Below, in pieces: positions 42,520-48,535 of a stretch of 48,535 nucleotides of DNA. The notes under the pieces were generated by a model, which was not told the DNA's origin, ran no database searches, and saw nothing but the letters and a program-made list of their open reading frames with translations. Each line of letters opens with the position of its first letter. The first letter of the stretch is position 1. The position numbers and the translations under genes were made by a program. The DNA is from Desulfarculales bacterium UBA702 (GTDB lineage Bacteria > Desulfobacterota > Syntrophobacteria > Syntrophobacterales > Syntrophobacteraceae): NCBI GenBank assembly GCA_002298165.1, contig DBMI01000104.1, positions 187-48,721 of the forward strand, read 5' to 3'.

Positions 42520-43260
42520 CTATTTCGCGGCGGCATTGCTTCCCTGCCCGGCTCCGGTTCCTGACTGGTCCCTGGCGCGCGCAAGCTCCTGTTCCAGCAA
42601 TGCCTGCGGAGGATAGCTCCCGGGAGCTTCGAGAGCCTTGGAGTACATCTCGGCAGCCTTGGAATAGTCCTTGGCGGCAGCATAAATTCCGGCGATTCTC
42701 CAGTCGGCTTCGCGCTCCATGCCGGGCGCGCCGGACTCCTTTATGCTTGTCCACTCCTTCAGTGCATCATCGCGCTTGCCGGCGGCCTCATAGGCGTATG
42801 CAATCTGGTACTCGATAAGAGGCCTTAATCCTCCGCCCGGCTGTGCTGTTTTGAGTGCATCGGCCGCTGTTTTTATAGCATCGTCGTAGCGCCTGGTTTC
42901 ATAGTAAGCTTTTGCCAGTCCGGCCTGGGCTATAACGGCCGCCTGCGTTCCTTTGTGCTCGGATACGAATTTCTCCAATTCCGGTAAGATCTTCTGCCAC
43001 TCCTCGGGGGTGCTTTTTTCACCCGAAGGCAGCTTTGGGGCTATAGCGGAGTAATCGGCCATTGCCTTAGCCTCATTGCGCGAGGCATACGCCGACATCC
43101 CCAGGCTGGCGATTACAGGCAAAAGAACAGCCGCCGCCACGAGGATGATTACCATGTAATTCTTTTCGGCCCAGGCCTTTGCCCTTTCAGGGAAGGTATC
43201 CTCTATTATGACGGCTTTTGAAGGTTTTTTCGCGGAAGGTCTTATTCTCTTGGCGCTCAA
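42520..43260 (-). CDS. YfgM-like membrane-anchored tetratricopeptide repeat protein
   Basis: A 246-residue protein with a basic cytoplasmic N-terminus (about 1-30), one transmembrane helix (MVIILVAAAVLLPVIASLG, about 36-54) and a periplasmic TPR domain. TPR-like helices include AAVIAQAGLAKAYYETRRYDDAI, IEYQIAYAYEAAGKRDDAL and WRIAGIYAAAKDYSKAAEMYSKAL, and the tail is Gly/Ala/Gln-rich. This is the layout of the YfgM/TPR_21 family, linked in E. coli to the Sec translocon and periplasmic chaperones. The start is TTG 43260 with AGGAG upstream. It follows yicC by 106 bases and is the last gene of this minus-strand cluster. Confidence 0.8.
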   Translation of the reverse strand: MSAKRIRPSAKKPSKAVIIEDTFPERAKAWAEKNYMVIILVAAAVLLPVIASLGMSAYASRNEAKAMADYSAIAPKLPSGEKSTPEEWQKILPELEKFVSEHKGTQAAVIAQAGLAKAYYETRRYDDAIKTAADALKTAQPGGGLRPLIEYQIAYAYEAAGKRDDALKEWTSIKESGAPGMEREADWRIAGIYAAAKDYSKAAEMYSKALEAPGSYPPQALLEQELARARDQSGTGAGQGSNAAAK

Positions 43261-43366
43261 TGGAGACTCCTATCTCAAATTTAAGGCTGACCAAAGGCAT
43301 CTTGAACACAGGGCGGACACCGCGCGGGATCGTGCAACCATGTCAACTCCCGTAGCCGGGGAGTTC

Positions 43367-44248
43367 CTATTCGACATTCTGTGCCTGTTCCTTCAGCTTG
43401 CCTATTTCCGTTTTAATGCGAACTACAGCACCGACAGTTTCCATGTCGGTCGTTTTCGAGCCTATAGTGTTAGCTTCCCGGTGCAGCTCCTGGATAATGA
43501 AGTCAAGCCGGCGCCCGTCGGCCGGCTTTGGACCGGAAAGAATGGTCTCGATCTGGTGAAGGTGGCTGCCGAGCCGCACGATTTCCTCATTTATATCGGA
43601 TCGGTCGACAAGGAACGCAATTTCCTGGAGCAGCCTGTTTTCATCGGGCTCGGTACCGCCAAGAAGCTGTTTTAGCCGCTCCTCGAGTTTTGCTTTAAAC
43701 TCGTCTCGAACAGCACCGGCGCGTTTTCGCACGATTTCGAGATCGCTCCTGATCGCCTCGATTCTTGCGGTAAAATCCCTCATTAGCGACTGGCCTTCGA
43801 GGGCGCGCATCTTCATAACCTGATCGACGGCTTCGGAAACAGCCTCGGAGAGGAGTCCTTGCAGGGCCTCGCTGTCGCCCACGTTTTCAGGCATCTCGTA
43901 GATGTGCGGGATACGCAGGAGGTGCTCAAGGCCGGGCTTGCCACCCTTGACTATCCAGTGGTTAACTTCTTCCAGTTGGTTCCAGTAATAGCGCGCGAGG
44001 GTCATGCTTATTCGCGGGGCCTTCTGGCTGATGTCCGTGCTCTCGATCTGGATGTAGGTATCGATTCGACCGCGCCTGAACTTCTCGGAGGCGATCTTCC
44101 TGCACGAGTCCTCGAACTCGAAAAAATTCTTGGGCAGCCGGACTGAAATATCGAGTTGTCGCCCGTTAAGTGATCGCATTTCGACACTTACCGAGTATCC
44201 CGCGCCTTCCTTACGGCTGCGGCCAAATCCTGTCATGCTGTATATCAA
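43367..44248 (-). CDS. yicC: YicC/YloC-family endoribonuclease
   Basis: A 293-residue member of the YicC family, recently recognised as a manganese-dependent endoribonuclease acting on RNA. The N-terminus MIYSMTGFGRS (first codon TTG 44248) is the family signature. The middle has SLNGRQLDISVRLP, and the C-terminal DUF1732 part ends with the conserved GRRLDFIIQELHREANTIGSKT and IKTEIGKLKEQAQNVE. GGAGGT lies 6 bases before TTG 44248; an in-frame ATG four codons later would cut the conserved N-terminus. In many bacteria yicC precedes gmk, but here it precedes a YfgM-like gene instead. Confidence 0.95.
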   Translation of the reverse strand: MIYSMTGFGRSRKEGAGYSVSVEMRSLNGRQLDISVRLPKNFFEFEDSCRKIASEKFRRGRIDTYIQIESTDISQKAPRISMTLARYYWNQLEEVNHWIVKGGKPGLEHLLRIPHIYEMPENVGDSEALQGLLSEAVSEAVDQVMKMRALEGQSLMRDFTARIEAIRSDLEIVRKRAGAVRDEFKAKLEERLKQLLGGTEPDENRLLQEIAFLVDRSDINEEIVRLGSHLHQIETILSGPKPADGRRLDFIIQELHREANTIGSKTTDMETVGAVVRIKTEIGKLKEQAQNVE

Positions 44249-44302
44249 AGCTGGACCTCCATGGTCAGTTATATATTACCATTTATGTAATGCCGGAGGC
44301 GC

Positions 44303-44842
44303 TTACCTCAGCGGCAGTTTTCCGTCCTTTCGGAATTTTAGTTTCTTCCTGAGTACACTCAAAAGATCGATGAATTCCGGTTCCCGGTAATCTGGGTAAG
44401 TCCAGGGAAGAGGTCTATAGGCACCTTTCTGGTACATCAGGGTAAGATCGGCAAAGATGCCGTCCCGTAAGTATAACCTGTGAGTGAAATCCTTCCCGGT
44501 TGCAAGCACAAAGCGCTCGGCGCTTAGCATTCCGGGGTCAATATTGACCTGCCGCGAGCCCGCCTTGGAGAGCTGGTCTTCGATGGCATTAGTACGGAGC
44601 TTGATATCGGGTAGTGTCCCAGGCTCCACAAGATCCAGATAGGCAGCGGTCTGCCTGCGGATGCCCGCGCCCATTTCACGGTCGTAGTAGGTAGTGTACG
44701 GGAAAGGACCGGGGGCTGAAAGATAATCCATACGCCCGAAAAGTTTCTCGATGCGCCGCAATGCCTCGACCTGCACTCCGAAATCGCAAAAAAGAAAGCG
44801 AATTACAAGTTTGGCTGACGGGGGCTCTTTTGGCCGGCTCAT
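44303..44842 (-). CDS. DUF4416 family protein
   Basis: A 179-residue protein of the uncharacterised DUF4416 family. Recognisable blocks are PSAKLVIRFLFCD, the FPYTTYYDREMGAGIRR segment, IKLRTNAIEDQL, RQVNIDPGMLSAERFVLAT, KDFTHRLYLRDGIFADLTLMY and LPWTYPDYREPEFI. Length matches the family. No biochemical function is established. ATG 44842 gives the family N-terminus (MSRPKEPP); the frame stays open upstream through the dispersed repeat, which should be non-coding. It lies between the Trm112-like gene and yicC on the same strand. Confidence 0.88.
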   Translation of the reverse strand: MSRPKEPPSAKLVIRFLFCDFGVQVEALRRIEKLFGRMDYLSAPGPFPYTTYYDREMGAGIRRQTAAYLDLVEPGTLPDIKLRTNAIEDQLSKAGSRQVNIDPGMLSAERFVLATGKDFTHRLYLRDGIFADLTLMYQKGAYRPLPWTYPDYREPEFIDLLSVLRKKLKFRKDGKLPLR

Positions 44843-44859
44843 AATAAATTTTTCCGGGC

Positions 44860-44893
44860 ACCACCGACGGCAGGCTGAAAACCTGCCCCACAA
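44860..44893. repeat. Palindromic dispersed repeat, copy 2
   Basis: Read on the minus strand this is GTGGGGCAGGTTTTCAGCC followed by TGCC, closely matching the copy at 14903-14925 (GTGGGGCAGGCTTTCCAGCC). The inner arms are GGCAGG (44869-44874) and CCTGCC (44882-44887). It occupies the short gap between the Trm112-like and DUF4416 genes. Two intergenic copies in 48 kb suggest a genome-wide family. Confidence 0.6.
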
Positions 44894-44896
44894 ATC

Positions 44897-45067
44897 TCAG
44901 GCGAGCGGTTTTGCCTCGTCTATCAGCATTATCGGGATGTCGTCCCTTATCTCGTATATCAGCCTGCACTGGCGGCATATAAGGGCTGTCATATTTTCAT
45001 CCGGCTCAACCGGCCCTTTGCACTTAGGGCATGCCAGAATATCCAGCAGTTCTTTGCTGATTGCCAT
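44897..45067 (-). CDS. Trm112-like (YcaR/DUF343) small zinc-ribbon protein
   Basis: A 56-residue protein beginning MAISKELLDILACPKCKGP and ending DDIPIMLIDEAKPLA. It has two CxxC pairs: CPKC (residues 13-16) and CRQC (31-34). The order LLDILACPxCKG, then ICxxC, then YEIRDDIPIMLIDEA is the signature of the bacterial Trm112/YcaR family. These act as zinc-binding partners or stabilisers of methyltransferases and other enzymes. A tRNA methyltransferase gene lies 1.1 kb away, but no direct link is shown. The ATG lies 17 bases after the end of the upstream DivIVA-like gene, so the two are probably co-transcribed. Confidence 0.9.
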   Translation of the reverse strand: MAISKELLDILACPKCKGPVEPDENMTALICRQCRLIYEIRDDIPIMLIDEAKPLA

Positions 45068-45084
45068 ATAATTCTTTCTTTGTT

Positions 45085-45606
45085 TCAGGGATTGGTTGGG
45101 CGCGACTGCTCGTCAGCGGGTCTGGCGGATTCATCCGGTTTCTCTTCAAGAGTCGCTGTAACTTTTTCCTCTCCGCTTTCGTCCAGGATCTGACGGAATG
45201 TGTCCAGTAGAGTTCGCACTCGGGCTCCGAATTGAATGCGGTGGCGTTTCAGCTCGGATATCTCCCGCTCCATCCTGCTAACCCGATCGCTTGCATCCTG
45301 CAGTATCTTTTCGGCTTTCACTTCAGCCTCGGAGACTATGAGCCTGGCTTCCCGCTCAGCATTGGCCCTGGTTTGCTCGGCACTTTTCTGTGCGCTGACC
45401 AGTACGCTTCTGATTGTCTTCTCGCGCTCCTGGTGTCCGCGTATCTCAAGTTCCTGGGCCTGGAGATCTCGTTTTAGGTTTTCGATCTCCGATTTCAACT
45501 GGCGCAGTTCCTCGACTAGATCCTGCAAAAATGACTCGACCTCACTGGGATCTAACCCCATGAGGCGCGTACGGAATTTCTTCTGCTCTATATCTGTTAT
45601 TTCCAT
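45085..45606 (-). CDS. DivIVA-domain coiled-coil protein
   Basis: A 173-residue protein with an N-terminal DivIVA-type membrane-binding motif, MEITDIEQKKFRTRLMGLD, followed by PSEVESFLQDLVEELRQL. A long heptad-repeat coiled coil follows (about 35-125), and a Pro/Glu-rich tail ends it. DivIVA proteins sense membrane curvature and organise poles or septa in Gram-positives; shorter homologues of unknown role occur in Deltaproteobacteria next to yggT, as here. ATG 45606 has GGGGGTAG upstream. YggT lies 53 bases upstream in the same direction. Confidence 0.88.
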   Translation of the reverse strand: MEITDIEQKKFRTRLMGLDPSEVESFLQDLVEELRQLKSEIENLKRDLQAQELEIRGHQEREKTIRSVLVSAQKSAEQTRANAEREARLIVSEAEVKAEKILQDASDRVSRMEREISELKRHRIQFGARVRTLLDTFRQILDESGEEKVTATLEEKPDESARPADEQSRPTNP

Positions 45607-45659
45607 TAAAAACTACCCCCGCGGAGGTTTCCTATCAAGCGCTCGAAAGCACCGAATTT

Positions 45660-45962
45660 CTATGTGCCAATCGCGATGGCGAGCCTTGCCAGGGTGGGCG
45701 GGAGGAACTGATCGAGAAACATCAGCGCCAGGATGACTATCATCGGCGAAAAATCGATCCCGCCGGCAAAAAGCGGAAGCGCTCTGCGAACGCGATATAG
45801 AACTGGTTCGGTGACGTTGTATAGGAAACGGACTATGGGATTGTACGGATCGGGATTAACCCAGGAGAGCAACGCCCGTATGATAACAATCACCATATAG
45901 GCGTAGATCACCTTGTCCAGTATGTAGGCGGTTGCCAGGAGGAAATTAGCGATTATGAACAT
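45660..45962 (-). CDS. YggT family membrane protein
   Basis: A 100-residue protein with two long hydrophobic segments (about 5-33 and 68-98) joined by the conserved RALLSWVNPDPYNPIVRFLY and VTEPVLYRVRRALP motif, the YggT family signature. It is an inner-membrane protein of unclear function, linked to division or osmotic adaptation. I chose ATG 45962 because GGAG lies 6 bases upstream; the ATG at 45968 overlaps that spacing. The downstream partner is the DivIVA-like gene, a common pairing. Confidence 0.9.
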   Translation of the reverse strand: MFIIANFLLATAYILDKVIYAYMVIVIIRALLSWVNPDPYNPIVRFLYNVTEPVLYRVRRALPLFAGGIDFSPMIVILALMFLDQFLPPTLARLAIAIGT

Positions 45963-46147
45963 AAGCATCTCCGCTCACTTGAATTTATCAGCCGTTTGAA
46001 ACTACTTTCTTTCATGCTTCCTGTCAATGCTCGATACTCCCTCCGCGCCTGCCCCGCCAATTGAATTCATTGACTATCCGCCGGCTATCCCGTACTCTCG
46101 ATTCCTTTCGTCATTGACTATCCGAAATTCATGAAGAGGGGCCCTTA

Positions 46148-46996
46148 ATGAGTAAGTTCCAGGCAGGAGAGTGGGTGCTGCTCACTTCTCAAAAAGGAAA
46201 GAAATGGCTGGTAAAGATAGAAGAGATCTCCTACTCCTCCCATCTCGGAGGGATAAAGCTCGGTGATATAGTCGGAATGGAGGAAGGCGACCGGCTGGTT
46301 ACGACGAAGGGAGCAAAGCTTCTGCTCTTCCGTCCGACCCTCGAGGATTTTCTCTTTAACATGAAGCGCTACACCCAGATCATCTACCCCAAGGACCTTA
46401 GCGCCATGGTCTTCCACGGAGACGTCTATCCGGGCTGCACCGTAATCGAGACCGGGGTCGGGTCCGGCGCGCTCGCCATCACACTGCTTCGCGCAATGTG
46501 CGGACAGGGCAGGCTCATATCGGTTGAAAAAAGGCCAGAGTTCGCACTGGGCGCGCGCGATAATATCAGCCGCTACTTCGGAGGCAATCCGGAAAATCAT
46601 TCCATCATCGTTGCCGACATCCAGGACGTTGCAATCGATTGCCAGGCCGACCGAATTTTCGTGGATCTTCCCGAACCGTGGCACGCTGTAGGAAATTTTG
46701 CCGGCATGCTGCGCATGGGGGGGCTCCTGGTTAGCCTAAGCCCAAATGTGGGACAGGTGCAGCTCATGTATCGCGAGCTAAAGGCAAACGGGTTCGGAAA
46801 TATTGTCAATTTCGAGCTGATGCGCCGCGATTGGAAAGTGGACCAGATGCGCGCCCGCCCTGTTGACCGCATGGTTGCCCATACCGGGTTCATAACCATC
46901 GCAAAAAGGGTGGCGGCTGCCGGTGCGTCGGAAGATCCTCTGGAGGAAGGGACGGAAGATGTTGATTCAACCGGGGATCCCGGGGAGGAGCTATAG
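46148..46996 (+). CDS. trmI: tRNA (adenine-58-N1)-methyltransferase, TrmI/GCD14 family
   Basis: A 282-residue SAM-dependent methyltransferase that makes m1A58 in the tRNA T-loop. The N-terminal beta domain (about 1-60) and the family block RPTLEDFLFNMKRYTQIIYP (about 62-81) are diagnostic. The SAM-binding motif I is VIETGVGSGALAITLLRA. The catalytic region is RIFVDLPEPWHAVGNF. RPVDRMVAHTGFI is the conserved C-terminal block, followed by an acidic tail of about 25 residues. ATG 46148 has GAGGGG upstream. Two copies of a 14-base direct repeat lie in its upstream region. It appears monocistronic. Confidence 0.93.
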   Translation: MSKFQAGEWVLLTSQKGKKWLVKIEEISYSSHLGGIKLGDIVGMEEGDRLVTTKGAKLLLFRPTLEDFLFNMKRYTQIIYPKDLSAMVFHGDVYPGCTVIETGVGSGALAITLLRAMCGQGRLISVEKRPEFALGARDNISRYFGGNPENHSIIVADIQDVAIDCQADRIFVDLPEPWHAVGNFAGMLRMGGLLVSLSPNVGQVQLMYRELKANGFGNIVNFELMRRDWKVDQMRARPVDRMVAHTGFITIAKRVAAAGASEDPLEEGTEDVDSTGDPGEEL

Positions 46997-47229
46997 GAAG
47001 ATCTTTGTCCAACTGACTATCGAATCAGAAAATAATTTGCTGTATAGAACAGCTTCACGGTGACAAGGCTCTCTTAGCCCGCAAGATCGAAAAAAATCTT
47101 TTGATCCGAGCGATTTCTAAGCATTTACCGAAACAGCTCTGGTAATACAATCAACAAATCATTTTACAAAGGCTCCACATCGGGGTGATTCACTTGACGC
47201 AGAGTTTCAAAATGGATTAAGCTAACCCG

Positions 47230-47769
47230 ATGGAAAATGAGAATATCCCCATACTCGATGAAAATCTTGAAGGGCTTTCCGCCAGCCTTGAAGATTATCT
47301 CGAAGTGATCTTCCACCTGGAGCAATCCAACCGGGTTGCCAGGGCCAAAGATATTGCCGACCAGATGAACGTCCAGAGGGCATCGGTTACAGGAGCACTC
47401 AAGGCCCTGGCCGTGCGCGGCCTGATAAATTACAGCCCATACAGCTATATAACCCTTACTGAGAACGGCCGAGGAATTGCGCGGGATGTCATCCGGCGAC
47501 ACAAGACATTAAAGGAGTTTTTTATGAGCACCCTGCAGCTCGGTCCCGAAGATGCCGAAGCAAATGCCTGCAGGATCGAACATGCCATAGCTCCGGAGGC
47601 AATCGAACGACTCGTGCGTTTTCTGGAATTTATTAAAATCTGCCCTCGAACCGGCGCTGAATGGAACGACGCATTTGCACGTTACTGCAAGCACGGGTCC
47701 AGGACCTCCGATTGCGAGGCCTGCCTCAAGGTGTGTATCGACGCCATTTCTCCCAAAGAGCAAGAGTAA
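47230..47769 (+). CDS. DtxR/MntR-family metal-dependent transcriptional regulator with Cys-rich tail
   Basis: A 179-residue regulator. It opens with SLEDYLEVIFHLE, as in MntR. A winged helix-turn-helix follows (about 35-80; RAKDIADQMNVQRASVTGALKALAVRGLI, then YSYITLTENGR). The metal-dependent dimerisation domain has RRHKTLKEFF and the ligand block ACRIEHAIAPE. There is no FeoA/SH3 domain. Unusual is the C-terminal CKHGSRTSDCEACLKVC, with four Cys in 17 residues, which could bind metal. No SD is visible; a TTGACG at 47194-47199 would put the transcript start close to the ATG, so translation may be nearly leaderless. Targets are unknown, and no metal transporter lies in the window. Confidence 0.88.
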   Translation: MENENIPILDENLEGLSASLEDYLEVIFHLEQSNRVARAKDIADQMNVQRASVTGALKALAVRGLINYSPYSYITLTENGRGIARDVIRRHKTLKEFFMSTLQLGPEDAEANACRIEHAIAPEAIERLVRFLEFIKICPRTGAEWNDAFARYCKHGSRTSDCEACLKVCIDAISPKEQE

Positions 47770-47924
47770 AGCAAGTTCCCTGCCCAGCCAGATAGAACTT
47801 TCCTTTTTATTCCCGCACAGTTAATCATCGTCAAAAAATTGTCGCAAACCGCGAGTGGTTATGGTAGATTTTGCAGACCGTCTAATTTTCGACACCCTTT
47901 CAAAGTGAGGGAAAACGCAATTCC

Positions 47925-48535
47925 ATGCCGGCTATAAAGCACAGGATTCTTATAGCGGATGATGAACCCATTACCCTGGAGTTCGTTGTCGATCGCCTCC
48001 AGCAGGAAGGCTATGAAGTCGAGGTAGTAACCTGCGGCGAAGAGGCGATCGAGGCCTCGAAGACCACCAATTTTAAAGTTGTGCTGACCGACCTTTCAAT
48101 GCCCGGCATTGGTGGAATGGGCGTCCTGGAACATTTTACAGCCAACTTTCCGGAAACTCTGGTAATCGTTCTGACCGGCCATAGTTCGGTGGAAACCGCT
48201 GTCGAGGCCATGAAACGCGGCGCCTACGACTATCTCTCCAAGCCGGCCAATATGGACGAAATCCTGCTTACCCTGAAACGCGCGGTCGAACTGAAGGACC
48301 TCAAAGAGGAAAATGTCCTCCTGCGATCCCAAATCCAGGAAAAGCGGATGGACAGGCTCATCGGTCAATCCGCCCCCATGCAGAACCTTTACCGCATTAT
48401 CCGGCGGGTTGCGAAGGCCGACTCGACAGTTATGATCACCGGGGAAAGCGGTACAGGCAAAGAACTTATAGCAAATGCCATTCACTACTACAGCGACCGC
48501 CGGGACATGCCTTTCGTGCCGATCAACTGCGGCGC
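47925..48535 (+). CDS. NtrC-family sigma-54-dependent response regulator, C-terminus beyond window
   Basis: About 203 residues are visible; the gene runs off the right edge. An N-terminal receiver domain (about 6-120) has the acidic pair DDE (12-14), phospho-acceptor Asp56 in VVLTDLSMPG, Thr84 in VLTGH and Lys106 in YLSKPA. A coiled linker (about 120-142) precedes the AAA+ domain, which begins with LIGQSAPMQNL and the Walker A GESGTGKE (173-180), then PFVPINCG. Such proteins activate sigma-54 promoters when phosphorylated by a partner kinase, which is not in the window. A weak SD (GAGGGA) lies 14 bases before ATG 47925. Confidence 0.92.
   Translation, partial: MPAIKHRILIADDEPITLEFVVDRLQQEGYEVEVVTCGEEAIEASKTTNFKVVLTDLSMPGIGGMGVLEHFTANFPETLVIVLTGHSSVETAVEAMKRGAYDYLSKPANMDEILLTLKRAVELKDLKEENVLLRSQIQEKRMDRLIGQSAPMQNLYRIIRRVAKADSTVMITGESGTGKELIANAIHYYSDRRDMPFVPINCG

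Noticed and set aside
43345..43365. Inverted repeat just after yicC as a terminator
   Set aside because: AACTCCC/GGGAGTT forms a good stem but no T run follows on either strand, so it is not called.

Overview
The window reads as a chromosomal fragment of a Gram-negative anaerobe. Outer-membrane-type surface polysaccharide genes, very large exported multiheme c-type cytochromes, system II cytochrome c maturation genes (ResB/CcsA), an NtrC-type sigma-54 activator and a DUF4416/Trm112/YicC/DivIVA/YggT neighbourhood suggest a Desulfobacterota (former Deltaproteobacteria) member or a related uncultured lineage. This placement is inference; no rRNA or other phylogenetic marker is present. Coding density is high, and TTG or GTG starts behind strong Shine-Dalgarno (SD) sequences are common.

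Layout. 1-6.4 kb: a UvrD/PcrA-like helicase cut by the left edge, an RRM RNA-binding protein with its terminator, two tandem paralogous exported proteins of unknown family, and three small membrane-anchored envelope or stress-type proteins. 6.5-15.7 kb: a surface-glycan cluster. It has a DegT-type sugar aminotransferase, a GtrB-like polyprenyl-phosphate glycosyltransferase, a fused hexapeptide acetyltransferase/3,4-ketoisomerase (WxcM type), a GtrA-like flippase, a GT-C-like membrane protein and a hexapeptide acyltransferase. Two opposite-strand genes, an acyltransferase-3 and a GtrII-like glucosyltransferase, sit in its middle and look AT-richer. The set fits synthesis of a dTDP-3-acetamido-3,6-dideoxyhexose and lipid-linked modification of a surface polymer.

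15.7-41.5 kb: the most striking part, a unidirectional minus-strand block of about 26 kb. In transcription order it encodes a giant secreted NHL-propeller/BACON/ten-fold Ig-like repeat protein, a B12-binding radical SAM enzyme, two 19-20-heme cytochromes, ResB, a Spy/CpxP-like periplasmic protein, CcsA, two more giant cytochromes and a small lipoprotein. The four cytochromes are collinear paralogues of about 1,110-1,276 residues. Three end in a conserved CX3CH. The fourth has lost that motif but carries an internal CX3CH where the others have CXXCH. The embedded ResB/CcsA pair suggests a self-contained module for making and using these cytochromes, probably in extracellular electron transfer. 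No outer-membrane porin (MtrB type) is visible.

42.5-46 kb: a minus-strand housekeeping cluster (YfgM-like TPR protein, YicC, DUF4416, Trm112-like, DivIVA-like, YggT). 46.1-48.5 kb, plus strand: tRNA m1A58 methyltransferase, a DtxR/MntR-type regulator and an NtrC-type response regulator cut by the right edge.
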